In this document: piece after piece, positions 47,062 through 59,220 of the stretch
How the letters are laid out: each line of letters begins with the position of its first letter
Position numbering within the stretch: position 1 is the first letter of the stretch
NCBI RefSeq assembly: GCF_001625215.2
Contig: NC_030383.2
Coordinates: forward strand, 7,700,779 to 7,764,778
Origin: Daucus carota subsp. sativus
Lineage: Eukaryota > Streptophyta > Magnoliopsida > Apiales > Apiaceae
Length of the DNA stretch: 64,000 nucleotides
Direction of reading: 5' to 3'
Translations under genes and position numbers: made by a program
The notes under the pieces: generated by a model
Told to the model about the DNA's origin: nothing
Databases searched by the model: none
The model's input: only the letters and a program-made list of their open reading frames with translations

Positions 47062-48685
47062 TTAATTTTATGTTGTGTACAAGGTAGTCTTTCAGAATTA
47101 TATGTTATAATTAATTTCAGACTGTCATATGAGTCTTTGGGATCAATATTAACTATTAGGTGTAATTAGAGTATGAACTAGGTTTAAGTGCCTTAGTATT
47201 TTAATTGTCTTCTCGGCTGGGTGAGGGTATTACTTGCTGGTCATTCTTGTACCACCATTTTAAGCATGATTGAAAAAAAAAACAGAGAGAAAAGATTTGA
47301 GTTCTCAGTTAGAAAATTCCTGCTCTGTCATTCTTATATCCAGTTGTATACATGTTTCACTCTATACAAGATGCGCGGAGCACAATTCAACAATTACAGA
47401 TAATAAATTTTGCACCCCCTCCTCCGAATATGGGAGAAGGTTATAATGCATACTATAATGATAATAAGATGCGTAGAGACAAAGGCTGAGAGATTTTTAG
47501 GGTGACCTGGAATACATGTGAGTGGTTTGATAGCCGCAACTTATTGGTGGGTAGAATATTTTATTTGTGTAGGAGTAACATATTGAGTTGAAATAATTTC
47601 AGCAAAGAAATCAAGACGTCAAATTTGTTTTAAAGGCACATAATGTGATATCATATTTGAGCCTCTACTAGATTACCTTATGGTATTATGACAGTTTTTG
47701 TTACTCGTATAGCATGTCCTTTGGTGGCAGTTAGTGTTGTAAATTGAAAAAGTAATGCCTTGCCTCTAATCGCATATCATTTGCTTTTTTTTTTTTCCTT
47801 ATCAAGATCACTGCAAAGAGCTCTTGACAGAAGGCTCTATCTTTTAATATATGGCCCCACATATGGGGCTGCTGAAGATGAGGCTGTTTGGCATTTTCCT
47901 GAGAAAATATATGAATCTGAAGGGACATTGCGCAAGGTGATTTTCTTTCTGTTGGTAAAGTTACTTATTGGCTCTCTTCTTTTAGTAATTGTTTATTCGA
48001 ATCTTCCAGTGTGCAGAGTCTGCACTAAAGTCTGTTATCGGTGACCTTTCCAACACATACTTTGTTGGAAATGCTCCAATGGGACACATGATTATGCCAC
48101 CCAAGGAGAATGCCAAGGAACTTTGTACTTTGAAGGTAAACCTGGAAGAAGCTAATTGGTAGATATAGCATATGGCTTATTCCTTTACTCAATTCCACAG
48201 AAGAGCTCCAGTTTGACTAATGATTGTTATTTGTCTCTAAACTAGGTTTGAATAATAATTAATTGAATGAAATAGAATAATTGTTTTTGTGATTAGTAAT
48301 GCTTTTAATAAACTACACATTTTTAATAAATTAAATATATGTTTGGAGTCGAATGATTATGTGGAAGGATAGGAATTTTATTGTACACGTAGCCCTCTTC
48401 ATACTATATTTGTAGCTCCCCCATTCACAACAGCTTTCATTGTCTGATTGACCAAATTGTGCTGTGCTTTCCTTATCACCCTGTGCCGAAGTTATTACTG
48501 AAATTTGCAAATGCTTGTTTGTGGCTATTTTTCAGCGCTTCATCTTCAAATCTCAAGTTGTTGCAACCAACAAGTACGATATTAAGAAGGGTAAGGATTT
48601 TGTGTGGGTGACGAAAGCTGAACTTTTAGAGTACTTCCCAGAGCAAGCTGCATATTTGGACAAGATGATTATTTGTTTGGTATAA
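42447..48685 (+). CDS. MRPL46: Mitochondrial large-subunit ribosomal protein mL46
   Basis: mL46 is a Nudix-fold protein of the mitoribosome; the Arabidopsis relative is At1g14620 (DECOY). Six exons: 42447-42604, 44349-44414, 46634-46708, 47807-47936, 48010-48135, 48536-48685; GT/AG borders and phases agree, 234 aa. The N-terminus MQRCCKNLAFSLITRRRFCS is an Arg-rich mitochondrial presequence. Conserved blocks in order: EKIVASVLFERLPVIIPKID, FRWRQQFRRAYPDS, IDYVPAPRVTEADK, RALDRRLYLLIYG, VWHFPEKIYESEGTLRK, NTYFVGNAPMGHMIM, DFVWVTKAELLEYFPEQA. The long introns 1-3 carry a MITE, a triplicated repeat and an (AT)n tract. No truncation is seen. Confidence 0.95.
43062..43432. mobile_element. TIR MITE in mL46 intron 1
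   Basis: Left GAGCAAGTCCAATAGGTGTG and right AGTGTTGGACTTGCTC are terminal inverted repeats. Internally GTGCTAAATCACTAGCAC-like words repeat. Length is about 371 bp. The target duplication is not clear. Confidence 0.65.
44651..45215. repeat. Three tandem copies of a ~187-bp unit in mL46 intron 2
   Basis: Units begin near 44651, 44837 and 45024. Each contains TTTATACTGCAAA, an AACAAGTAGTTC-like word, a TCCCTCACTT word, GGGGGAT and AAAACAGTCTG then GACATGTGCA. Divergence between copies is roughly 10-15 percent by eye. Confidence 0.85.
47016..47058. repeat. (AT)n microsatellite in mL46 intron 3
   Basis: About 21 uninterrupted AT dinucleotides. Confidence 0.9.
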
Positions 48686-50480
48686 ATCTGTACTTGTCGT
48701 TGTAGTGCTATCTTTTTGACGACCATAATGTATAGCTAAGTATCTGCTCGTGCCTGAAGCAGAAAGCTTGTTTTATGGTAGTCAATCAAAAGGATTTTGG
48801 TTACTGACATAGATAATAATTGAAGTGGTCTTTCAATTGAAGTAGCAGTGTAGCTTTGTGCATGTACTCGTGTCTAATGGAATTGGAGAAGTTGATGCTA
48901 TATGTACTCTGGTTTTCAGACTTGTAGTGTGTGCAGAAGTACTAGTCCAGGGGCTTAGTAAAACTGAAACCTCTCCAAGTCGAGGGGCTTAGTTAGATTG
49001 GTTTGAAGCCAATGGATGTTCTTCTTGGCATTTTTCAAGTAGTTGTAGAAGTTTCTTGGCAAATTTGGTTTAAGAGTCATAACTCATAATTGATATCATG
49101 GCAGTAATGAAGCATTTTAGTCATTACTGATCAGTTCCTGAGTTGGTTGCTTAATGAACTGACGGTATGCCTCTGCATAAGCCTGACCCTGGAGGCTTCC
49201 TCTCATCCTTCCAGAGGGCCTCTGTCCCTCTGACGGAAATTCCACCAAGCCGCCTTGATGAGATACTTGGTTCTTTTCTCTATGCATATTCTGTTTCTGC
49301 TCACCTTCTGGTCTCGGCTGTTTAGTGCAGGTTGTCTATTATGGGCAGTAAGTGAGGCTTGAAGCTCACCATCTTTTTGAGAATGCACCTGCTGAACACG
49401 AACAGCTTCACAAATATTGTTACTAGAGTTGTTCGGTATACTACCGTATCTGGACAAGATATATCTTCAACTATAGAGATATATCTACAACTATATTCTA
49501 TATACGTTTCGTGTATACAGAGTTTTATGGTAATCTTGAAAATATCATTGATGATCATTGATTAAAAATATTTGGGTTTTTTCATAAATATCAAGTCCAA
49601 AATATTTTTTACAAAAATACTACATCTATTTCAGATATTTTGTAAAAATATCAAAATTTTGAAAATAATTATAAAATAATGTAGGCAATCAGTTGCAATC
49701 TAATTATATTTTTGCAAATATTTTTTAAAAAGTTAGTATTTTTACATATGTCTCTAAAAGATAGCAGAATTGTAAAAAAAACTTAAAAAAAAGGTACTTT
49801 TAATAAACTTCCTGAAATATTTAGGTCTAAGAACTTATGTAAGATGCATGTTTAATAAAAATCTGAAACTAAATAAAACCATTTTTTAACTATAAAATAG
49901 GTCTAAGAACTTATAACATACATGCCTAATAAAAATAGAATAGTACTTATACATAATGACATGATAAGTGATATGGTGGGTTTTAATTTAATTGGAGGGG
50001 GCCATCCAATTAAAATTCATCACATGTCATTATGTACATATTTTTGTGCACAATTATGTGCACCAAATATTTTCCATAAAAATATTAAACTAAATAAAAT
50101 CCTATTTTAATTATAAAATACATGTTATTTTAACATAAATTCATTTTTTAAATAAAATTAAATATATATGATTAAACCATATTTAAGTATTATTTATTGA
50201 AATATATCTTCTAATACCTATTTTTAGTTAGCTTTTTGACGAGTTTAACAACTAAGAACTACAAAACAATAAACATGATAAATAAATAAAATTATTAACA
50301 TACTTAACAAAAATATATTGTTATTAATCAAATATCAATTATTACATAAATTTATTTAATTAAAACCGTACATTATCTTTTTGGCAAAAATTGATGATTT
50401 AATTTTAATGAAATTAAATATTAAAGTATATATAACAAAATTATATATATTATAAATTATATTTTACACTAAAAAATAAA

Positions 50481-51014
50481 GGGTTTGTCTAGTGTGTGCC
50501 CATGAGCACATGCTAAGCATTAAATTTTATAAGTATGAGACATTTTATAAGCTGATTTTTAATTTTCAGAGCAAACAAAACTTGAAAAGACAAAACTGCC
50601 CTGTGCATATACAATAGCAAAAGGAAAAAAAAAAGGGTTTGTCTAGTGTGTGGGCACATGCTTAGCACTAAAATCCATAAATTTGGAGGGTTTTGATTGG
50701 TGTGATTGTTGTAAATACAGGGGGTCCACCATTATTAGAGAGGGTAAGCCAATCAAAACTCTCCAAATTCATGGATTTTAGTGCTTAGTATGTGCCCATG
50801 AGCACACACTAGAAAAACCGAAAAAACAATATGGAGGGGTAATTTTGTCTTTTCAACTCTGGAAATTAAAAAACATCTATGGAAATAACATGTCCCTTTG
50901 ATTGGTGTGGTTGTTGCATTTGAGGGGGGTCCACTATTATAAAGAAATAAGAACCAATAAAAATGAGTCAAATTTTTAATTTTTAGTACTTAGCATGCAC
51001 ATCCTAGAAAAACC
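50481..51014. mobile_element. MITE (outer of a nested same-family pair)
   Basis: Left end GGGTTTGTCTAGTGTGTGCC and right end (plus strand) GCACATCCTAGAAAAACC. The interior has TTGATTGGTGTGGTTGTTGC and GGGGGGTCCACTATTAT, also found in the inner copy. It is more diverged than the inner element. It ends about 125 bp upstream of the F-box ATG. Confidence 0.75.
50635..50819. mobile_element. MITE (inner of the nested same-family pair)
   Basis: Left GGGTTTGTCTAGTGTGTGGG and right GAGCACACACTAGAAAAACC are long inverted repeats that continue through CATGCTTAGCACTAAAATCC. Only 185 bp long, it lies within an A-rich tract of the outer copy. Confidence 0.8.
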
Positions 51015-51139
51015 GAAAAATAGAAAAAAGTTTAGACCATTTTTGGAAGTTTGTATCTTTCGTTAATAACTAAAATCTCCTGCAAAACCCTAGCTGCTCA
51101 TGAGTATTCAGTCCTCAGTGTTAAGATTTGTTGAATACG

Positions 51140-52234
51140 ATGACTTCCGAGTACGCTTCCAACGCCGAGATGCTGACTGAAGATCTCATCACCGATATTC
51201 TTGTCAGACTTCCGGTGAAGTCATTACTCCGTTGCAAATCAGTCTCCAAGCCCTGGTTTTCTCTTATTTCCAGCCCTAATTTCACTAAGTATCAATTGAA
51301 GCACACTCTCTCCAAACCAGGAGCTGATCGAACCCTCATCCTCAAAATAGATGATGATTTTATCTCTCTGCTCAGTCTCAATCCTCCTCAACTCAATGCT
51401 CCGTTCGCCTTTCCTTACACTATAGGTCATTTCAGGATTGTTGGCTCATGTAACGGTATTGTTTGCGTCTCTGCTCCCCGTACATTCTGCTACTTTCCTT
51501 GGTATAGGAGAACTCATGATATCTATCTTTGGAATCCTGCTACTAGACAGTCCAAACTTATTCCCCCGAATATCCGGGACGATATTCCGTCGAGGGCTGT
51601 AGGGTTTGGTTTTGATTCTGTACATAATGATTATAAGGTAATGAGAGTTGCTTCCTCGTTTGCTGAGCCTTTTTCAGCTGAGGTGTATTCTGCCAATGCT
51701 GATGTTTGGCGCAAGTTAGATCCCATGCGGTCTGATTACCCGGAGTATGGTGATTTTGATGTCTGTGTGAATGGATTTTTGTGTTGCCAGGGGTTTTATG
51801 GTATGATGGCTTTGGATTTGAGCACAGAGGTGATTGCTTCTGGTATTCGGTTACCTCATGGATCTGATAAATATTCTTGCATAACAGATTTTAATGATTC
51901 CATTGCCATCATTACCTATAACAAGGATGAGTTGAATCCTGTAATCAAATTGAGGACGTTGGATGATGAGGCCTGCCTTCGTGGTGATGGAGTTGAGGCA
52001 TGCTGGACTCTAAGGCTCAGTATTCATGTAGATTTGGCGGGGAGTAGTCTATCGCGTGTTTATGGCTGCTTCAGTACCGGTGATTTCATGTTAGGCACCG
52101 AGGATACTCAGGATAGCGTCCTTCTGTATAACTCTCACAACAAAGAGGCCACAAATGTCCCCTGTTCAATTTATTTTGGTCGGCGAATTATCAAGTATCA
52201 CGAGAGCTTGGTTTCAGTTAATGATCCAAATTAA
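51140..52234 (+). CDS. F-box protein with F-box-associated (FBA) domain
   Basis: Intronless, 364 aa from ATG 51140; the frame extends 12 nt upstream without an ATG. The F-box spans about residues 11-50 (LTEDLITDILVRLPVKSLLR, then CKSVSKPWFSLISSPNF), which should bind SKP1 in an SCF ubiquitin ligase. The FBA landmarks follow: IVGSCNGIVCVS, IYLWNPATRQSKLIPP, GFGFDSVHNDYKVMRV, AEVYSANADVWRKLD and VNGFLCCQG. The layout is that of the large CPR1/CPR30-like F-box/kelch-associated group, including members that limit immune-receptor levels. The target cannot be told from sequence. A MITE pair sits directly upstream. Confidence 0.92.
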   Translation: MTSEYASNAEMLTEDLITDILVRLPVKSLLRCKSVSKPWFSLISSPNFTKYQLKHTLSKPGADRTLILKIDDDFISLLSLNPPQLNAPFAFPYTIGHFRIVGSCNGIVCVSAPRTFCYFPWYRRTHDIYLWNPATRQSKLIPPNIRDDIPSRAVGFGFDSVHNDYKVMRVASSFAEPFSAEVYSANADVWRKLDPMRSDYPEYGDFDVCVNGFLCCQGFYGMMALDLSTEVIASGIRLPHGSDKYSCITDFNDSIAIITYNKDELNPVIKLRTLDDEACLRGDGVEACWTLRLSIHVDLAGSSLSRVYGCFSTGDFMLGTEDTQDSVLLYNSHNKEATNVPCSIYFGRRIIKYHESLVSVNDPN

Positions 52235-53988
52235 CAAGTCGACTAGAAACCAGCGGTGATTCTAGTTTTTTTGCTGGTATTTTATTTTCTAGAAAATATC
52301 ACTATTGCTGTATTATCTATATCTGTTTTATTTTGGTTGTTCGCTTCCTTTATCTGAGACCATTTATGCAGAGGATGGCAAGTGATGGGCTGAAAGAAGT
52401 TGTTTATTTTCCGAGGAGTTATAATGAATGTTTTATTTTATAACATAATACTGCCTGTGAGAAGAATTTTCATAGTGTTAGATTCTTTGAATTAGGATCG
52501 ATAATTAACTCAGCATCACAACCTTCATAAACAACGTTGATGGTTGTCTTGGAAGATTGAGAAATATATTATTCTGACTTTTTATTTTAAACTGTATTGG
52601 GAATTCCTTACAGTGTAATGCTTTTCACAAATTCGAAATTTTGTGATATCTGGAGCATAGCATTTACAAAAACCTTAGATTAAATATATTCAATCCTAAA
52701 AGGTATCAACCATTTCTATCCAACGGGGCTTTCCTGCCCCCCCTAAAACCTCAGAATGTTAGAAAAAGGAAGCCCCAGGATTTCATATTTGGCATTAGAC
52801 TTTAGTGTCCAGACTTGTACACAAGAATATTGAATAATCAAGAAAAAAGGTGCACACAGGTTCTTACCTGGAATGATGGATTGTAGCGATCAAGTTTTTA
52901 GTTTTTAGACAAATATATGCTTCTCTTTTATATGGTGACGAGCAATATAGAAGGATGTTGGTCAAAAGGTTTTATAGTGTAGCGCCATATTTTGTGAGGG
53001 ATGTGTTCTCCAATTATCAAAAGTTCAGGTAATAATAAAGTGCAATTGATTTGAATCACAAGTATGCGATTTTAAAATTATCTTTAAATTTTAATTGATT
53101 GTATCTCTAGCATTTATAATATTTATTTTTGTATATCTGTATCTTTTGTGTTTGCTTATTTGTAATACTAGCATTTTCTTCTTATTTACTAACGTTCCCC
53201 TTTTGTGGTTTTCTTGACGTACCAAGAAAGGTGACAAAGATAAAAGATTAAATGTGTAATCCATGTGTAAAAACTAGAATAATACTATTTCTGGTTGCCT
53301 GATTTACTAATTTTTGGAAAGTATTTCTAGTTGGCTGATTACACATGCATTCTCATAACTTTTATATCCCTAAGTCTTTTCCCTAACAAATATAACATTG
53401 CCTATTATCAAATGAAAATAGTAAAGAGAAAAATAGAGAAGGTTTTTCCTTCCCTGCCTTGTTTTTGTTCAACTTTGTTTTGTCAGTAAATGTTAAAATC
53501 AATAGCATTTCAATTCCAGTCCTCAGTCTGATCCAATAAGGGTAAGATTATTGTCTAAACCTTTTTCATCCATTATGCATATCGATTATGTTCACAAAAC
53601 CCACACTAACACACACATATGATGCATATATCTGCACAAATTCCATATTCTTCGTATCTTATTCCATGATTTGTGATTATCCCTAGATTCTGCACCTGTG
53701 TATTGATGATTTCTGTTAGAAATTCAGATTGATATTCTCTCATTATATTTAAGAAAAAAATGCATAGGGTATGCATTTTTTTGCACAAAACCTGCAAGCT
53801 TTGGCATATATTTTTAGGCTAGGTATGTTCTCATGCGGATCTAAGTGAAGTGCCAAGTTATTGTAATTTATGTGAAATTTTGGTGTAGATGAAATATTTT
53901 GATTCATGCCATTTAACAAATGTTATAAACTTTTAACCCTTAGGTAACGACTGGGATTCGTTTACAAGGAACAGCTGCCCATACTTAA
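52235..53988. other. Spacer between the F-box and thioredoxin genes
   Basis: AT-rich, without an open frame that looks coding and without clear repeats. The F-box 3' UTR occupies the first few hundred bases, and the thioredoxin promoter and leader the last few hundred. I see nothing else. Confidence 0.5.
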
Positions 53989-55197
53989 ATGGGACATTGC
54001 TTGTGCAAGGTGATCTGCGATTTTGCTAAGAATTACATTGTTCTTTTGATGGATTTGCTTAAAAATAAAAGATGTATATCTAGGCTTAAACAAAATTTTC
54101 TTTTCGTTTACCAGTTTACGAGGGAAATTAATATCGGAAACAATGTGTTTTCTTTTTGTATTATATCTTAATTTTGTAGCATACTGTGATATTTTGCCTC
54201 ATTGTTTAGCTTTTAACTAACTGTTGAGTGAATGTTGAAACAGAAGTTAATGAGCAAGTTCCTTTCTTCTTCTTTTTCACTCAGTACAGTCTTCAAAAAA
54301 AGATAATGATTGTGACGATGATCACTTTTCCAAGGAAACTCTCAAAGCTAGTAAGGTGTCGCTAATAACTGATATCAACCAGTGGGAAGAAAAGCTATCA
54401 GAAGCAGACAAAGCTGGCAAGATTGTGAGTTGTTCCTCCAGTGTTTCTTATTACATCATATAAGTATATGTTGATACTGTGTCTTCAGATGATGGTAGAG
54501 ATCGAATGTGAGGAATGAACATTCACTTGTGAATTGCAATAGATAATGTTTGTTTTAGTTTGTTGAATGATTTGATTGAGGTGGTATAAATTTACTAAAA
54601 GAGCCAAGATTGTATTCCAGTCCGACACAACTTTGAAATTTCGGATGGAAATTTCGTAAGATAGTTTTAATTGAGGTCTCCCTTGGGATGCTTATTCCAC
54701 TGAGATAACTTCTATTAAGGAGAAAATATTAAGATATATGCATTTTCAATTAAGCTTGTCCAACTCCCCATTTATTGTTTTGTTCTTGCTCTGTATTCAA
54801 CAGGTTTTGGTAAACTTTAGCGCATCATGGTGTGGTCCGTGTGGTAATGTATTACCACTTTTTTGTAGTCTTGCGAAAAAATACACATCTATGATGTTCC
54901 TGGTAGTGGACGTGGATGAGTTATATGTGAGTGTTGCTTTGAACTCCTCTTTTACATGTAATGGAATTATTCCATTAGTAGCGTATATGCACATTAAATT
55001 TTCCTATCAGTACAATGTCTGGAAAAGTTATTATATTTTATGCTGCATAACAGGAATTTAGCACTTCATGGGATATCAAAGCGACTCCAACATTTTTCTT
55101 CCTCAAACATGGGCGCGAAGTAGATAAACTTGTGGGAGCCAACAAGGAAGAGCTCCAGAGGAGGACAGAGATCATGGCTAAGCCTCTGTTTCCATAG
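53989..55197 (+). CDS. TRX9: Thioredoxin h9-type, membrane-associated
   Basis: Four exons: 53989-54009, 54290-54424, 54804-54926, 55054-55197; 140 aa, equal to my recollection of Arabidopsis TRX9. Exon 1 encodes only MGHCLCK: Gly2 is a likely N-myristoylation site and Cys4/Cys6 possible S-acylation sites, as in the h9 group that moves between plasma membrane and cytosol. The redox site is WCGPC (residues 61-65) in ANFSATW-like context (VNFSASWCGPC). DVDEL and the cis-Pro segment KATPTFFFLKHG follow, then KLVGANKEELQRR. The residue after the active site is Gly where many have Lys. It should reduce disulfides of target proteins. The short first exon makes the 5' model depend on the conserved MGxC start. 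Confidence 0.93.
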
Positions 55198-55815
55198 TTT
55201 TTTTCTCCAGATATTGTGAAACTGAAAATTATGCCAACAATTCTTTTTGACATGCTTGTTTTCTTAGCTTGAAAACACTTGGTATGTAGTAATGCATTAG
55301 GAGTCGAGAGTACTGGTTGTCTTCAGATTCAAGGGAAGGAGAAAAGCAATGTTCAAATATTTTCTAGTGCTCAGTCCTAGAATTATGACTAATGAAGATT
55401 AGTGACTGTCAATATCTTATTAGGTGATAGGTTGTTAAGTTGACTAACCACTGACTTCCTATACCCGAGATTTGATATTCTAGTCCACCCGACCATTTTC
55501 TTAAATCCAATCTGCCGCTCTGGGAAGACTAATGGTTGTGTGTAGTTGTTTTTGGTCTTTTTTAGGCGTATCTCTGAGTTTCTTTCAGTCGGGCTAGAAA
55601 TTTACAATGCAGAGAACAGAAGCAAAAGGAGAATGCAAGTATAGATACTCCAGTAATAGTATGCGGTGAGTAATATTAATCAGTTCAGAAAGATGAGAAG
55701 CAATATTACAATTATTAATTATACTCCAAATACAAGCATTATATCCATACATCATGCCTTGTATAAATAGATCATAGCTTATACTATTCCCTTCTGGACC
55801 TGAGCCATTATATGT

Positions 55816-56588
55816 TCAAGACATCATAAATAGGAGTGCAGCCATAGAAAAGATGGCTAGTTTGCTCACAGAGAACCTTTTAGCACTTGAAGGCTCTGTC
55901 CAGACATGTCCGGAAAAACCTGCTTTATCTGACATGATTCCGACTGTAAATTTTCTGGAAACGGTATATTCCAAATAATTTAAGATACGATGTCATAAAT
56001 ATGATTTAGTAGCTGGAACTTACCCCGATTACATCCATTTGCAATGGTCACATTGATAGTATGGACAGTGCTCTTATCAGCAAACTTGTAATCGCGCTTT
56101 ACCAGAGAAACACACAGAAGCACTGCCTTGGTGTGTTCTGCACATCCTGAGTTGCAGTATTCATCAGTGTCAGCTTGTGTTACATTTACCCATCCAGTTC
56201 CACTCAACTGATACTTTTCCGGGCACCAAGTTGATGTCTGTCAGATGAATCATAACAAAGAAAACACGGTTCATTAGTAACATAAACTTGTGTATTAGCC
56301 AAGTCACTCGACGAAGGTACTTACGTTTAGCATGCATTCATAAGCACTTCTCCACTGCTCAAAGGGTGTCAAGTTAATATTACTTGTGGGATCTCCTACT
56401 TGCTTGATAATTCCATCATCTGCAAATCACTGACAGCTGCTTAATCATCTTATTCATACACAACGAGATGAAATTATGAAAGAAAGAGATCTACCTGCAG
56501 CACATATGTTGCAGGACATAAGGAGATTGATCACCAGGAAACAACAAACGAACCAAGTTGCAGCTCCAGTTCTCCCTGAGCTGTCCAT
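55816..56588 (-). CDS. Small secreted Cys-rich protein, likely GPI-anchored (DUF7731-like)
   Basis: Four exons in transcript order: 56588-56495, 56419-56325, 56237-56024, 55943-55816; 176 aa. The signal peptide is about residues 1-31 (ATWFVCCFLVINLLMSC core). The mature part has TPFEQWRSAYECMLN, TSTWCPEKYQLSGTGWVNVT and DEYCNSGCAEHTKAVLLC, with an N-glycosylation-type NVT. The last exon is read with the ATTTACAG acceptor, which gives a hydrophobic tail (SKLAIFSMAALLFMMS) ending at the stop, typical of a GPI-attachment signal. An AG 11 nt upstream (TTTCCAG) would give a different tail without it. The family name DUF7731 is from memory. Function is unknown; such proteins sit at the outer face of the plasma membrane. 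Confidence 0.82.
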
Positions 56589-56733
56589 TTCCTTGCTGAA
56601 TATGTTTTCACCTGATCAACCTTTCTGGGAAAATTTGAATATAAAAGATGAATGCAAGTGAAGAAACCAATGGAATATAATGTGTGTGGATGGGAACATC
56701 TATGAGAAACTTAGGACTTGTACAAATACTAGT

Positions 56734-56742
56734 ATTATATAG
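56734..56742 (-). promoter_or_regulatory. TATA box of the GPI-anchored protein gene
   Basis: The minus strand reads CTATATAAT, about 146 bp upstream of the ATG at 56588, suggesting a leader of roughly 110 nt. Confidence 0.5.
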
Positions 56743-57658
56743 TAATGTCCAAGGTATATCCATGAAACATTCACAAAGTTTGGTCCTTGTTGAACAGAGG
56801 ATTTTTGACATTTTGTCGATTACCAGGAGATATTACATATTTGTAACTCACATCCTTGGGTAAAGTAAGTACCGGAGAGATATCAGCTAGATACATCCAT
56901 TGGTTACGGTCGATGGCCTCGTCGAAATGACAGTGATTATTGTCGAGGTAAATTCAAATATTTTATGAACCAAATTATCTGGTAGACGATGAACTTAATC
57001 GTATTGACCAAGATTTTAATGAATAATAATAATCTACAAACTTTAATCTATCTGTTAATTAATTAATTAGTGAGCGTATACAACTCACCGGGACGAAAGG
57101 AAGGGAGTACAACTTAAAAGTAAAATCAAGGGAGAAGAAAAAAGAATGACATAAAGATTAGCGAGGACGCATGAGTGACATGACATCTTTTTATTCGCAG
57201 TTATTTTGAACTAGTTTAACATTATTATTTTCATCACCGTATAAGGTTATGCACTCCAAAATTTTTTACCAAATACTTTTAGCAAATGACTTGGGATACA
57301 AGTGAAAAATTTTAATTGGTTGATTGATATACACACATTATTATTAGAGTAAATACATCCAATCAGTCTTTGACACATCATTTGAGAAAAGAATTTGAAA
57401 TTATTTTTTGGGTACCTAGCATTTAATTTTATCAAAATAATGCAATTATTTTATCATTTTAACTTTTGTCAAAATTAATACAATTTAGAATAATATATAC
57501 GCACAAAAAAGTTTAAATATTATAGGGTTGATATTCGTTTGTGGGAGGAATGAAAAAAGTTGGAGGGGAGGAATATTTATTGACACCTTAACTGAGGAAA
57601 TAAAAAGAAAGAGTCATGTGGTCGAAGATATTACACATGGCAAGTGACAGCTGGAACA

Positions 57659-57688
57659 TTGACTTGCTCAGTCTCCACGTGTTTGACT
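57659..57688. promoter_or_regulatory. G-box flanked by two W-box cores
   Basis: TTGACT at 57659-57664, CACGTG at 57676-57681, TTGACT at 57683-57688. WRKY factors bind TTGAC(C/T), and bHLH/bZIP factors bind CACGTG. The cluster lies between two divergent genes, about 350 bp from the EDR4-like TATA box and 0.9 kb from the other. Confidence 0.45.
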
Positions 57689-58037
57689 AAGTGGCTCCAG
57701 GTTGCATAACAAGCTGATGTAATATTTATATTTTAATATAGATAGTACATCGCATTTGAAATTTTGATATCAATATGGTATATAGATAATTTTGATAAAG
57801 AAATTTAAGTAAAAACTTTCAATTCAAAAAATGGAAGTAAAAAAAGAAGTTAAATTCCAATATTATTTGAACGAAGTCCATGCATTTGTTAACTGATTTA
57901 CTATCAATATATAAAATTAAAGTATAACCAAAAAAATGATAAAAAAATTTTAAACAATTAATCGAAAATTTCGGATAAATCATGATCTTTACAACGTTGA
58001 AATGTGAAAGTATTAAATTTTGGTGGCAAGCCTTGTC

Positions 58038-58045
58038 TATATAAA
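58038..58045 (+). promoter_or_regulatory. TATA box of the EDR4-like gene
   Basis: TATATAAA preceded by GTC. Transcription would start near 58070. The leader probably contains an intron from about 58348 (ATTCAG|GTGCG) to an acceptor near 59171 (CTTTGCAG). Confidence 0.6.
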
Positions 58046-59220
58046 CACGTAGACAAAATGACATGCGCATGACGAAACACGAGTAGAGAGTTGAGGGTCC
58101 AGTTTAAAAGGGGGAGCGAAAAAGTCTACGCGCGTTCTCATCTCTTAAATTTCATACCCTTTTCTTCGTCTCTGGGTCGGTCTCACAGTCATCTTCCACC
58201 ACACTTACCTCCCGTCTTTCTCATTTGCAGTTCACATATGTATATATATATTTCACTTTCTTCTTCTTCTCTTCTGGCCAACTTTATATATTTTATTTCG
58301 TTTTCTTTCCTGCAACAACAACATCATCTCTCTCATTCTTCATTCAGGTGCGTTTTATTTTTAGCTGCTCCTACTTTTTCTCGACTTGTTGTTTACATTT
58401 CCTACTTAGTTGTAATTGTACATCTAGGGTTTAATGTGGCTCTGCTTTGAAAATGTTATCGGTGATTGATGGAAAATGATAAGGGAGAGTTGAATGTCGA
58501 TGGGTCCTCGGTTTCTTGTTTCTTGTTGTAATAAATGAACAAGAACGAGTAATGTCATAATTGGATGTGCACACTTCACAAATTTGACTTTTGATTGTCA
58601 AATGCTCCGTGTATTCGGTGTCAATGTAGATAATTGTTGGAGAAGCTAAGTTTTGGAGAGCTCGTGTGATCAATTTTATATCTCTGCGTCAGGTCAATAG
58701 AGGGTCAAATTAATGAAATCCAATCAACAAAACATACACATACAATAAGATCCCGATGAGTCCTGTAAGAAAAATAGAAAATTGATCACTTAACATGATA
58801 TCAGAGTTTAGGTTTGCGGGAGATCGGAGTTAAGCCCTTCCCTTGTGGTTTTAAGACCTCGATATGATACTGAAAACATGGAAAAAGATAACGATACACA
58901 TTTTAGAGTTGAAATGGGCTATTATATGCTTATTTCTCTATATGAAACAGAGTATGATTCTAACAGTTCTGAGGTGCGTCGTTCGAGTACAGATTTAATT
59001 TAAAGATTTTCTTTTATTCTTTGATAATTTTGTGGAAGACTATATATCCTGTAGGCATCCAATGCTCAATGCTGTGTTGTTCCTGCTGCAATTCAGTGAT
59101 GCTATCATATATTAAGTTGAGATTTGTATGAAGGCTTGCATGCTTAAGTACGTTTTCATCGAACTTTGCAGAGTACAGGGATAACTTTTGCAAGCTAATC
59201 ACAACCGAAAGTGGCGGGAC

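Larger units (their letters stand above)
48686..51139. other. Spacer between mL46 and the F-box gene
   Basis: The mL46 3' UTR probably reaches about 48960. 49140-49330 is GC-richer than its surroundings with a short open frame in each direction and no recognised product; it may be a gene fragment. 49560-50480 is AT-rich with a small foldback at about 49950-50045 around GGAGGGGGCCATCC. The remainder is the nested MITE pair. Confidence 0.5.

Noticed and set aside
49140-49330. GC-richer stretch downstream of mL46 with short open frames
   Set aside because: No recognisable domain, no splice partners; left as unassigned.
58740-58880. LTR-edge-like sequence (ACTTAACATGATATCAGAG) in the EDR4-like 5' UTR intron, similar in reverse to about 42990-43040
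   Set aside because: Only about 100 bp at each place and no second LTR or coding part. It may be an old LTR-retroelement scrap but is too weak to annotate.
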